A DNA stretch of 64,000 nt from CAZSXS01 sp964611385. Lineage in GTDB: Bacteria > Bacillota > Clostridia > Lachnospirales > CAYPQA01. This document shows positions 17,526 to 25,814 of the stretch, piece after piece. The stretch is from contig CAZSXS010000003.1 in assembly GCA_964611385.1 (NCBI GenBank), positions 1 to 64,000 of the forward strand, written 5' to 3'. The notes below the pieces were generated by a model. That model was not told the DNA's origin, searched no databases, and worked only from the letters and a program-made list of their open reading frames with translations. The position numbers and the translations under genes were made by a program. Every line of letters begins with the position of its first letter. Position 1 is the first letter of the stretch.

Positions 17526-18982
17526 TGAAAAGCAAATTCATCACAGTCATTGTATGTATTGTTTTGCTTGGCGGGCTTTTGGGCGTGAATTATTACATGA
17601 AAAACAAGCCTCAACCGGAAGAACCAGAGGTGCCTAAGGAAGATCCGATCATGTTGATTGATCGTTCTGTAGATGATATCACACGGGTCACCTTCACCTC
17701 AGAAAAGGGCAGCATGAGCGTCATACCCAAGATGGTGAAGGATTCCACCGGATATGAAAGTAGGAAGTGGTTTTTGGAAGCGCATCAGGACATCACCGTC
17801 AACAGCTCAACCATCGGAAGTATGATTACGCCACTTTATTACTTGTCACCGGAGTTGGTGACGGAGAATATCAGTAATCCAGAGGAATACGGCCTGAAAC
17901 CAGCTAAAGCTACCGCTGTGGCTGAATACAGCGACGGTAGCACACACACCGTTTATATTGGTATGGCCACCCCTGCTAAGGACTATTACTATGTAAGCGT
18001 GGAAGGAAACAACAACCTTTATATGATGTATTCTACCACTGGTGATCGGTTTTTCTATACAGAAGACGACTTGATCGACAAGAGCTTACCCCAGATTAAC
18101 GTAGAGGCCTTACAATATGCGTATATCAACGACAACGGAACAGAGCTTGAGATGGACTACAAAGGCTCTGACGATGAAAAGAAAAAAGATCTGGAAGCCT
18201 ATGGAATGATTAGTCTTACCATGATGAAGCCCTATAAGGGTCGTGACTTGTATTTGTCCAACTTTATTGATAACGTCCTGTCAAACTTAAGTGGGGTAAG
18301 CCTGGGGAAACTGGTTGATGTTCAGCCTACAGACTTAGCTCAGTATGGTTTGGATAAGCCCTCTCTGGAGCTTAAATTCAAGGATACGGAACTCACCTTT
18401 CATTTATTGATTGGTAAAGAGGATGAAGATGGTCAGCAAGCGTACTGTAAGTTGTCAGATAAGCCCAGCGTCTTTTTAATCGACAAGGCAAAACTGTCTG
18501 CTTTTTACAACATCAATCCCTTCAAGTTTATTGACCGCTTTGTATCTCTGATTAACATTGATGATATCTACAAGATGGACATCACCAAGAACAATGAAAA
18601 GACCGAGATCTATCTGAATCATGAGGCACTTCCTCTTGAAGAAGGCGAAGAAGAGCCAGAAATGATCATCAAGCCTACCATTAACGGGCAAGAAGTACAG
18701 GATCTGGCCTTCAGAACCTTTTACCAGGCCGTGATCGGTTTAAGTTATGACTCGGAAATTGAGGAATACAAGCCGACTGTAGAGCCGGAAGTCACCATCA
18801 AATTCTATGGTGTAGAAGGCAAGCCGGACATTGTCACTCGTTACTACCCTTACAACGGCGATTTCTATGCCGTCCAGCGGGACGATTTCCCCATTCAATT
18901 TGTAGTTAGCAATCACTCTGTACGCTTGATGTTCAAGTCCATTGATGATCTGTTGGCAGGCAAGTTAGATAGGGATCATTAA
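17525..18982 (+). CDS. DUF4340 domain membrane-anchored protein
   Basis: A 485-residue protein with a single N-terminal membrane anchor (residues ~5-25) followed by an extracellular region with repeated DUF4340-type segments, for example EEYGLKPAKATAVAEYSDGS and LAQYGLDKPSLELKF. Proteins of this family regularly follow GldF/GldG genes, as here, and are presumed extracellular parts of the same transporter. The N-terminal Pro/Glu-rich stretch after the anchor is a flexible linker. No catalytic residues are evident. The gene ends just before the R1 repeat unit. Confidence 0.85.
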   Translation: MKSKFITVIVCIVLLGGLLGVNYYMKNKPQPEEPEVPKEDPIMLIDRSVDDITRVTFTSEKGSMSVIPKMVKDSTGYESRKWFLEAHQDITVNSSTIGSMITPLYYLSPELVTENISNPEEYGLKPAKATAVAEYSDGSTHTVYIGMATPAKDYYYVSVEGNNNLYMMYSTTGDRFFYTEDDLIDKSLPQINVEALQYAYINDNGTELEMDYKGSDDEKKKDLEAYGMISLTMMKPYKGRDLYLSNFIDNVLSNLSGVSLGKLVDVQPTDLAQYGLDKPSLELKFKDTELTFHLLIGKEDEDGQQAYCKLSDKPSVFLIDKAKLSAFYNINPFKFIDRFVSLINIDDIYKMDITKNNEKTEIYLNHEALPLEEGEEEPEMIIKPTINGQEVQDLAFRTFYQAVIGLSYDSEIEEYKPTVEPEVTIKFYGVEGKPDIVTRYYPYNGDFYAVQRDDFPIQFVVSNHSVRLMFKSIDDLLAGKLDRDH

Positions 18983-18994
18983 AAACAGGGGGTA

Positions 18995-19329
18995 TTTCTA
19001 AAACCGTGGGGGAGAGGAAGGGAAAAACTTTTTCAAACGGCGAAAAAGTTTTTCCCTTCCTCCCTCCACACCCCCCTCTATCCCTTTTAAAAAGCCGGAC
19101 ATGGAGGACTTATAAATACTACAGAAATTATGATAATATCCAATAACGTGAAAAGGCTGTTACTCTACCAAAAGGTAGCGAGTAACAGCCTTTTCACGTT
19201 CTACATTAATGTACCATCGTAGCAAAAACTCCTGCCCAGATTTAAAAGGGGTGTGTTTTTAGTCTCTTTATAGTTTGGCGTCTTTCAAGATTTTCATGGG
19301 ATCTATATGTCCCCCCACGGTTTTAGAAA
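18995..19329. repeat. 335-bp unit bounded by exact 18-bp inverted ends, containing R1
   Basis: TTTCTAAAACCGTGGGGG at 18995-19012 recurs as its exact reverse complement at 19312-19329. The unit fills the gap between two convergent genes, whose stops are at 18982 and 19338. Its left part is an R1 copy: stem GGGAAAAACTTTTTC (19020-19034), loop AAACGGC, stem GAAAAAGTTTTTCCC (19042-19056), ending GCCGGACATG at 19103. A second long hairpin lies in the middle. No coding capacity is present, so it looks like a miniature, non-autonomous element. Confidence 0.75.
19145..19200. terminator. Long hairpin, probable bidirectional terminator
   Basis: A perfect 21-bp stem (AACGTGAAAAGGCTGTTACTC at 19145-19165 with its complement at 19180-19200) is capped by an inner TACC/GGTA stem and AAAA loop. 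It stands between the ABC operon and the GGDEF gene, which converge. The T-run is weak. Confidence 0.6.
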
Positions 19330-19337
19330 GAACCCGT

Positions 19338-21077
19338 CTACTCTTGATTCAACTCCGATATATCCGTGCAGCTGATCAGGTAGGCCCGCTTAATGAATGG
19401 CCAGTCTATGGGCGTTGCGTTTGCTTTGATTCGCTTTCCTAGCTTGTGATTGGTCAAGCAGATGGAGCTTTCGGTTTTGTCTGCTGAAAGCTCTGTGATC
19501 GGACAGTAACGGCAGGGAGCGCTTTCTCCACGGTATGCGGAGTAGCAGCGGCGCTCGTTGGATAGCCCGCCGATCAGAGAGCGGGCTTTCTTGTTCTCAT
19601 ATAAAATTTCATGGTTGTCTGCATCAATCACGTAGACCGCATTGGAAAGTGCATCAATGATGGTTGCAAGGGAAAAGAGGTTTGTGTTCTCAATTTCCGT
19701 CCGCGTTGACTTGTAGCCAGAGGTCAACTGCCCAGAAAAGATGGTTAATCCATTTTTACCGCGCTCCTTGGTGCTGTACAGGGCGGCATCGGCGCATTTG
19801 TAGAGTGTGTCAAAGTCTTTGCCATGCTCGGGATATAAAGAAATGCCTATGCTTGCAGAAATTTCAACGGAAAACCCGTTTTCCGAGTAGGTCTTGTGAA
19901 ACAGTTTACAGACTTCCTTGGACTTCTCATATAAGATGTCTAGCGGCCGATAGTTTTTCAGAAAAACGAAAAATTCATCTCCCCCCACCCTTCCAATGAT
20001 ATCATCGGAGCGGAATAGTGGTTTCAACCCTTCGGAAAGCTCTGCCAGAACAAGATCACCGTTCATATGCCCCAATTTGTCATTGATATTCTTAAAGTTA
20101 TCGATGTCAACAATGAATAGCGCATGCTTGGTACCGTCTAGTGTATGTAGTAAAGTTTCTTTGATCAGATTCTCAGTTGTGGCCTTGTTGAACAGCCCTG
20201 TAAGCTGATCTTTCCTTGCTTTTTCTGAAAGCTCCAGAATCTGGGTGCGCTGCTTGGTAACTTCTGTCATTTTACCGATGGCTCGGACAGGCTCTCCCTT
20301 ATCATCATGAATAATATTATAATGATAAAGATACCATACATCTCCCCCATCTGGCAGTTTCAAATGCAGCTCTTCTTCCACGATTCCGGAGGTGGATTTC
20401 TTAAATCTGTTTTCAAATAAATGCAGGCTGTCCTCCGCAATGATGCCTCGACTTAAAATAGCGGCGGGATAATTATGAATCATTTCTGGGAGGCCCATGC
20501 GGTCAGCAAAATTTTTTGAGAAACGGATCACTCCGGTTGTCAAATCGCAGTCAAAAAAAGCATCTTCTGTTAGACTCGCAATCAAATTATTAAAGTTATG
20601 TTCATTTTCCAGTCGTTCATTCAGCGCCATAAGCTCTGATATATCCGTCATTGCAATATATACAAGCGCTTTCCCCTCCTCATTCACAACCAAGCGGCCG
20701 GTATACTGTGCCCATATGTACCCCTTTGCCTTATGAGCAACCCGAGCGCGAGCATTAACAAATCGGTTTGTCCTAAGCTCCTTGATGGCCAATTGGCGAA
20801 CGATATCCCGATCTTCTGGATGAAAGGCGTCAAGACCACCTTTGGGGAAACGAGCAAGAAACTCCGCCTCTGTATAACCCAGTATGTCATAATAGCCCTT
20901 GTTGGCATAAACCTTTGTAAAATTCTCATCGAGATTATTGACTCCAATACCAACCGGAACAGACGAGATTAGTATTTCCCTTTCTTTTGCCTTGCCTATT
21001 GCGTTGTGTAAACAGTCATCCCTCTGACCGCAAGCAGTACATTGACCTGCACAAGTTTCGTTCAAAGCCTCCCACAT
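19338..21077 (-). CDS. Diguanylate cyclase with PAS domains and Cys clusters
   Basis: A 579-residue soluble sensor enzyme that should make cyclic di-GMP. Order: an N-terminal Cys cluster (Cys9, 13, 16, 22), a PAS domain (~45-150), a second PAS (~160-285), a GGDEF domain (~290-450) with intact GGDEF active site, and a C-terminal PAS-like domain (~465-579) with a second cluster CRYC. An inhibitory I-site RSDD sits five residues before GGDEF, implying product feedback. No membrane span is seen. GGAGG lies seven bases before the ATG. The paired Cys clusters suggest metal or redox sensing, which is inference. It converges on the DUF4340 gene across the 335-bp repeat unit. Confidence 0.88.
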   Translation of the reverse strand: MWEALNETCAGQCTACGQRDDCLHNAIGKAKEREILISSVPVGIGVNNLDENFTKVYANKGYYDILGYTEAEFLARFPKGGLDAFHPEDRDIVRQLAIKELRTNRFVNARARVAHKAKGYIWAQYTGRLVVNEEGKALVYIAMTDISELMALNERLENEHNFNNLIASLTEDAFFDCDLTTGVIRFSKNFADRMGLPEMIHNYPAAILSRGIIAEDSLHLFENRFKKSTSGIVEEELHLKLPDGGDVWYLYHYNIIHDDKGEPVRAIGKMTEVTKQRTQILELSEKARKDQLTGLFNKATTENLIKETLLHTLDGTKHALFIVDIDNFKNINDKLGHMNGDLVLAELSEGLKPLFRSDDIIGRVGGDEFFVFLKNYRPLDILYEKSKEVCKLFHKTYSENGFSVEISASIGISLYPEHGKDFDTLYKCADAALYSTKERGKNGLTIFSGQLTSGYKSTRTEIENTNLFSLATIIDALSNAVYVIDADNHEILYENKKARSLIGGLSNERRCYSAYRGESAPCRYCPITELSADKTESSICLTNHKLGKRIKANATPIDWPFIKRAYLISCTDISELNQE

Positions 21078-21229
21078 ACCTTTTCCTCCGTTTCATTGAC
21101 CACCAATCATTTATGCTTTCAGAATGATTCGGTTTTTGGCTTACTATTATGCTCTTTGTATGCATTTTACCTATAGGCTGCCATTTTTGCAAGTGGAATG
21201 TTTTTGAGAATATAAGTTGAATTACAGTA

Positions 21230-21258
21230 TTGAAATATTCTTGATTATAGTATATGAT
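21230..21258 (+). promoter_or_regulatory. Putative sigma-A promoter upstream of hprK
   Basis: TTGAAA at 21230 and TATGAT at 21253 have a 17-base spacer, 33 bases before the hprK start. It may drive the long + strand run that ends at 36236. Confidence 0.55.
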
Positions 21259-21290
21259 TACTCATACTAAAAAACTTTGTGGAGGTCTTC

Positions 21291-22220
21291 ATGTTTTCGG
21301 TTTCGATAAGATCCATCATGGACGAGTTTGACTGCAAACTTATCTCGGATAAAGTAAACATTGAAAATAAAGTCGTTACCCATTCCGAAATTAACCGGCC
21401 CGCACTGCAATTGGCAGGCTTTTTTGATTTTTTTGATTCTGACCGGCTGCAAATTATGGGTATGGTGGAATATGCTTACCTACAAAGAGCGACAGAGCCG
21501 GAACGGGACAAAATGATTGAACGGATTTTTGCCTGTAAGATTCCCTGCCTAGTTCTGTGCCGGGACTTGGAGCCCTTTCCCAGCATGATCAAGTACGCTA
21601 CCGAGTATGATGTCCCCCTCCTGGGCTATGCGGATTCCACGACCAACTTCATGGGCGAACTCATTAAGTGGCTGCGTGTGGAGCTGGCTCCCCGGATTAC
21701 CATGCATGGCGTGTTGGTGGATATCTATGGTGAAGGTGTCATGATCACAGGAGAGAGCGGCGTTGGCAAAAGCGAAACAGCCTTGGAGCTGATCAAGCGG
21801 GGTCACAGACTTGTTGCGGATGATGCAGTTGAAATCAAGCGGGCCTCCCAACGAACCTTGATTGGAAGCTGCCCGGAGGTGCTTCGGTACTTTATTGAAC
21901 TGCGAGGGATCGGAATTATTGATATCCGGCAAATGTTTGGCGTAGAGTCCATCAAGGCCACGCAATCCATAGATCTTGTCATAAAGCTGGAGGTTTGGGA
22001 AAAGAATAAAGAGTACGACCGCTTGGGTCTAAAGGAGGAATACATTGATATCCTGGGTAACTCCGTGGTCTGTCATTCCATCCCCATCCGTCCTGGTCGG
22101 AATCTGGCCATCATCTGCGAATCTGCTGCCATCAACCACCGTCAGAAAAAACTGGGTTATAATGCGGCAAAGGTCTTAAGTGAGCGCGTATTGAACAATA
22201 TGACTAAACAGCTTCATTGA
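21291..22220 (+). CDS. hprK: HPr kinase/phosphorylase
   Basis: A 309-residue bifunctional enzyme that phosphorylates and dephosphorylates a regulatory serine of HPr/Crh and so controls carbon catabolite repression. The P-loop GESGVGKS is at residues 154-161, followed by ETALELIKRGHRLVADD and the C-terminal signature around ELRGIGIIDIRQMFG. ATG 21291 is chosen because GGAGG stands six bases upstream; a GTG at 21279 overlaps that site. The Ser-containing Crh-like protein encoded at 25054 in the same gene run is an obvious candidate substrate. Confidence 0.96.
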   Translation: MFSVSIRSIMDEFDCKLISDKVNIENKVVTHSEINRPALQLAGFFDFFDSDRLQIMGMVEYAYLQRATEPERDKMIERIFACKIPCLVLCRDLEPFPSMIKYATEYDVPLLGYADSTTNFMGELIKWLRVELAPRITMHGVLVDIYGEGVMITGESGVGKSETALELIKRGHRLVADDAVEIKRASQRTLIGSCPEVLRYFIELRGIGIIDIRQMFGVESIKATQSIDLVIKLEVWEKNKEYDRLGLKEEYIDILGNSVVCHSIPIRPGRNLAIICESAAINHRQKKLGYNAAKVLSERVLNNMTKQLH

Positions 22221-22257
22221 TGCATATTTATAAATAAAAAGAATAGGAGTGACATCA

Positions 22258-23220
22258 ATGGAAAATGATATGTCTTACGCCGTTCAATATATGGATCAGT
22301 ATCTCTTTAGGCATTTGGAGGAATTCTATCAGGCGCTGCCCGCCCATATCAAGTCAGAAACGCGGCTTCATGAACCCCTGAAAAATCATACCTCTTTTCA
22401 AATCGGAGGCCCCGCCGATGTATTGATTGAGCCGGCGAGCTTTGATGATATACCCGTAATAATAAAGCTTTGTGCTGAAAATAACTTAAAATATATGGTG
22501 ATTGGCAACGGAACCAACCTTCTGTTTTCGGATGAGGGTTTCGGTGGCGTGATCATCAAGCTGAACAAGAAACTAAGTCAGCTTAGCCTTCTAGAAGGTA
22601 ATCGCATTCAAGGAAGTTCTGGAACCTTGTTGAAGGATCTGGCTGATTTTGCTTTGGAAAAATGCCTGTCGGGCTTGGAGTTTGCCTCTGGCATTCCGGG
22701 AACCTTGGGCGGAGCGATTTACATGAACGCGGGTGCCTATGATGAAGAAATGTCGGCTGTAGTGGATTATGTACGGGTGCTGACTAAGGACGGAAATATT
22801 AAAGCTCTTTATAACCAGGATTTAGAGTTTGGGTATCGAAGCAGTATCATTCAAAAAGAAGGCTACATCATATTGGATGCCACCTTTAGATTGGAACCTG
22901 CTCTGCCCCATCTGATCTCTAATAAAATGAATAACTTAAATCAACGCCGCAGGGACAAACAACCCCTGGAGCTGCCCAGTGCTGGAAGTGTATTCAAGCG
23001 ACCGGAGGGTCATTTTGCCGGGAAGCTGATTATGGACAGCGGCTTAAAGGGCGCTCGGGTCGGGGATGCAGCTGTTTCCGAAAAGCACTGCGGTTTTATC
23101 GTGAATCTGGGAAATGCAACAGCCAAGGACGTTTTAGCCCTAATCGAATACATCATAGAAACTGTTCAGAGCAACTTTGGGCTGAGCCTGGAACCGGAGA
23201 TTCGGCTTGTCGAAAGGTAG
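22258..23220 (+). CDS. murB: UDP-N-acetylenolpyruvoylglucosamine reductase
   Basis: A 320-residue flavoenzyme that makes UDP-N-acetylmuramate in peptidoglycan synthesis. The FAD-binding segment (HTSFQIGGPADVLIEPAS), the GNGTNLLF motif, GIPGTLGGAIYMNAGAY and the catalytic Ser in PSAGSVFKRP are visible, with a C-terminal Glu in EPEIRLV. ATG 22258 follows AGGAG; a GTG at 22249 is less likely. The combination hprK-murB-rapZ-whiA is a common Clostridia arrangement. Only seven bases separate it from rapZ. Confidence 0.96.
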   Translation: MENDMSYAVQYMDQYLFRHLEEFYQALPAHIKSETRLHEPLKNHTSFQIGGPADVLIEPASFDDIPVIIKLCAENNLKYMVIGNGTNLLFSDEGFGGVIIKLNKKLSQLSLLEGNRIQGSSGTLLKDLADFALEKCLSGLEFASGIPGTLGGAIYMNAGAYDEEMSAVVDYVRVLTKDGNIKALYNQDLEFGYRSSIIQKEGYIILDATFRLEPALPHLISNKMNNLNQRRRDKQPLELPSAGSVFKRPEGHFAGKLIMDSGLKGARVGDAAVSEKHCGFIVNLGNATAKDVLALIEYIIETVQSNFGLSLEPEIRLVER

Positions 23221-23227
23221 TAGGAAA

Positions 23228-24097
23228 ATGGATTTTGTAATTGTCACCGGTATTTCTGGAGCCGGTAAATCGACTGTATTAAAATTTTTGGAGGACTTCG
23301 GTTTTTTTTGTGTGGATAATCTTCCGCCTTCCCTCTTGCCAAAATTTGCGGAAATTTGCTTTCGCGCAGGAAGCGAAATTCAACGGGTGGCTTTAGGCAT
23401 TGATATTCGGGGCGGAAAGCTCTTTGAAGATTTTTCCTATGGGCTGAATGAACTGGAAAGTGCTGGATATGAGACCAAGGTTTTATTCCTGGATGCCTCC
23501 GACGATGTCTTAATCACAAGGTATAAGGAAACAAGACGTACCCATCCCCTGACCAAAGGCGAACGCCTTGAAACCGGCATTGAGCGTGAGCGTGAGCTTT
23601 TGGCAGAGGTGAAAAGTCGTTCTACCTATATTTTGGACACTTCCTTCATTTTGGCCCGTCAGCTGAAGGAAAAAATTGGGGAAATTTTTATCAGCAACGA
23701 GGGTTTTGATAACCTGATGATCACGATTTTATCCTTCGGCTATAAATATGGAATCCCTACGGATTCCGATCTGGTCTTTGACGTGCGCTTTATCCCCAAT
23801 CCTTTTTATGATGCCACACTTCGCCCTATGACGGGTAACGATGCACCTGTCCGGGACTATGTTATGGATTGTGAAGCTAGCAAGGCTTTTTTGGACAAGC
23901 TTAAAGAGATGCTGGAATTTTTAATTCCCCACTATAAAAAGGAAGGTAAAAACCAGCTGGTTATCTCCATTGGCTGCACAGGCGGGAAGCATCGCTCAGT
24001 TACCTTGGCCAATGCACTTTTTACACTCTTAAAAGATAAAAACTACTCAGTCACCTGTACCCATCGAGACATAGAAAAAGATGCAAAAAAGGGTTAG
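23228..24097 (+). CDS. rapZ: RNase adapter/nucleotide-binding protein RapZ (YvcJ)
   Basis: A 289-residue P-loop protein with Walker A GISGAGKS at residues 8-15, the family motif FFCVDNLPPSLLP and the C-terminal block SIGCTGGKHRSV. In E. coli RapZ controls glmS through small RNAs. In Firmicutes (YvcJ) it binds nucleotides and affects competence and cell-envelope regulation; its exact role here is unknown. ATG 23228 has AGGA just upstream, and an earlier in-frame start would overlap murB. The YvcK gene that often follows in Bacillus is absent; whiA comes next directly. Confidence 0.95.
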   Translation: MDFVIVTGISGAGKSTVLKFLEDFGFFCVDNLPPSLLPKFAEICFRAGSEIQRVALGIDIRGGKLFEDFSYGLNELESAGYETKVLFLDASDDVLITRYKETRRTHPLTKGERLETGIERERELLAEVKSRSTYILDTSFILARQLKEKIGEIFISNEGFDNLMITILSFGYKYGIPTDSDLVFDVRFIPNPFYDATLRPMTGNDAPVRDYVMDCEASKAFLDKLKEMLEFLIPHYKKEGKNQLVISIGCTGGKHRSVTLANALFTLLKDKNYSVTCTHRDIEKDAKKG

Positions 24098-24113
24098 ATA
24101 AGGAAGTAACGAA

Positions 24114-25082
24114 ATGACCTTTTCATCAGAAATTAAAAAAGAGCTTTGCAGTCATTTCGGAAACGGGCGGCACTGTTCTATCGCAGAAATTGCAGGGATT
24201 ATCAACACCTGCGGTCTGGTAGGCCTTTCGCCTCCCTTTATCAAAATTCATTCCGAAAATGCTTTTGTAGCAAAAAAATACTTTACCTTAGTCAAGCAGA
24301 CCTTTAATTTTAGCAGCGAGGTATCCATAAAAAATAATAAGCAGTTGAAAAAAAACAGAATCTATTCTGTGATTATCAACAACAAGGAAGCGGAAAAAAT
24401 CCTCAGAGCCACAGGCTTACTCAAGGATGAAAGCAGCGGCCCCCTGCTGACTTTGGGGATTCCCAAGCTGGTGATCAAAAGCAGCTGTTGTAAAAGAGCT
24501 TATTTAAGAGGAACCTTTATATCGGGCGGCTCCCTTTGTCACCCGGAGAAGAATTATCATCTTGAACTGGTAAATCAAAGCGCTTCTTTGTGCAATGAAT
24601 TAAGTGATCTGATTAACACCTTTGATATCAATTCGAAGGTCATCAAGCGCAAGGATAATTTTGTGGTGTACATTAAAGACGGCGAAAAGATTGTGGATTT
24701 TTTAAATGTGATCGAAGCCCATTATTCGTTGATGAATATGGAAAATGTGAGAATTTTAAAAGATATGCGCAACAATGTAAATCGCATGGTCAATTGCGAA
24801 ACTGCAAATTTAAACAAAACGGTTACAGCGGCTGTAAGGCAAATCGAAGATATCAGGCTGATCGAGCAGACAAAAGGCCTTTCCTCCTTAAGCGAAGCGC
24901 TTGAGGAAATTGCCGCTTTGCGGCTTTCCTTTCCGGATGCCAGCTTGAAAGAAATCGGAAGCCTTTTAACACCGCCGGTGGGCAAGTCCGGTGTCAATCA
25001 TCGCTTGCGGAAGCTATCAGAGATTGCTGATAATATAAGAGGAGGATTTTTAAATGACAGAGTATACAATGAGGGTGAATAA
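24114..25082 (+). CDS. whiA: DNA-binding protein WhiA
   Basis: A 322-residue protein with the N-terminal LAGLIDADG-like fold (FSSEIKKELC start, AYLRGTFISGGSL in the second repeat) and a C-terminal helix-turn-helix (LKEIGSLLTPPVGKSGVNHR, residues ~285-305). It acts in cell division and, in actinomycetes, sporulation; in Bacillus it influences Z-ring formation. The ribosome site AAGGAAG precedes ATG 24114. Its last 29 bases overlap the next gene, whose AGGAGG site lies inside whiA, so the two are translationally coupled. Confidence 0.95.
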   Translation: MTFSSEIKKELCSHFGNGRHCSIAEIAGIINTCGLVGLSPPFIKIHSENAFVAKKYFTLVKQTFNFSSEVSIKNNKQLKKNRIYSVIINNKEAEKILRATGLLKDESSGPLLTLGIPKLVIKSSCCKRAYLRGTFISGGSLCHPEKNYHLELVNQSASLCNELSDLINTFDINSKVIKRKDNFVVYIKDGEKIVDFLNVIEAHYSLMNMENVRILKDMRNNVNRMVNCETANLNKTVTAAVRQIEDIRLIEQTKGLSSLSEALEEIAALRLSFPDASLKEIGSLLTPPVGKSGVNHRLRKLSEIADNIRGGFLNDRVYNEGE

Positions 25083-25305
25083 CAGTTTGGAAGCAAGATT
25101 GGCTGCATTGTTTGTTCAAACTGCCAGTAAATTTGATGCCAGCATCCATGTTCGAATCGACACCAAAACCGTCAATGCAAAAAGTATTATGGGTATCATC
25201 TCCCTTGGTATCTTAGATGGTCAGGACATTACCCTTATCGCCGAGGGCGAGGACGAAAAGGAAGCCGTTTTGGAACTGGAGCGGTTTTTAAACAGCATGA
25301 ACTAA
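25054..25305 (+). CDS. crh: HPr-like protein of the Crh type (active-site His replaced by Glu)
   Basis: An 83-residue HPr-fold protein. The phosphotransfer histidine of HPr (His15, in GLHARPA) is replaced: here the segment is NSLEARLAA with Glu13. Arg15 is kept, and the regulatory serine is kept as Ser44 in NAKSIMGI. This is the signature of Crh, which cannot act in sugar phosphotransfer but is phosphorylated by HprK and helps CcpA. Bacillus Crh has Gln at this place; Glu is a different substitution. Position after whiA matches Bacillus crh. AGGAGG lies within the 3' end of whiA. Confidence 0.85.
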   Translation: MTEYTMRVNNSLEARLAALFVQTASKFDASIHVRIDTKTVNAKSIMGIISLGILDGQDITLIAEGEDEKEAVLELERFLNSMN

Positions 25306-25318
25306 ACGGGAGGCACAA

Positions 25319-25768
25319 ATGAAAAAAGCCCTTGTCGTTTTGGTTCTTATTCTTGGATTAAGCGTCCGGGACAGTATGGCTCAGTCCTATCAGCCCGGCA
25401 GTACCCAAGATCCATTAGTATCGAAGAGCTATGTAGATCAGCAAATCACCCAACTCGTTTCTCTGATTAATGACTTAGGTCAAGCGGAGTCACTCTCCTC
25501 CTTTACCCCTGTTCGCTTGAATCCCGGCGAAATTCTGCTTGGTGATGAGGGCACCGAAATCATTATGCGCAGTGGGCAGGGGGTGGGTTTTTGCTCGACA
25601 GAAAACGGAATGGTGGATGTAACGGCGGGCATTGACATTGTCAATCATTCGGAAGTGAAAATCAACCATATGCTGATCGTCCCCCGCGGCGATGGCAGGG
25701 GCGTTTTGGCAAAAACAGAGGCTTGGTTTATCATAAAGGGAGGTTTCAGCATTGTACCTCTTGGTTAA
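25319..25768 (+). CDS. Small secreted protein of unknown function
   Basis: A 149-residue protein with a signal peptide (hydrophobic run to about residue 20, likely cleavage after SMAQ or nearby). A short helical part follows (DPLVSKSYVDQQITQLVSLI), then a compact beta-rich region with EIIMRSGQGVGF and the well-conserved-looking NHMLIVPRGDGRG. I recall similar proteins in other Firmicutes but no function is established. GGAGG precedes the ATG. It stands between crh and the ZapA-like gene, which hints at a cell-envelope or division role, but this is only context. Confidence 0.8.
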   Translation: MKKALVVLVLILGLSVRDSMAQSYQPGSTQDPLVSKSYVDQQITQLVSLINDLGQAESLSSFTPVRLNPGEILLGDEGTEIIMRSGQGVGFCSTENGMVDVTAGIDIVNHSEVKINHMLIVPRGDGRGVLAKTEAWFIIKGGFSIVPLG

Positions 25769-25814
25769 AAACTACGAGGGGATTGTAGTACCGGAGGTTG
25801 AGGGGTGATCTACA

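Noticed and set aside
18995..19329. Insertion sequence
   Set aside because: Inverted ends are present, but there is no transposase frame; it is described as a miniature repeat unit instead.
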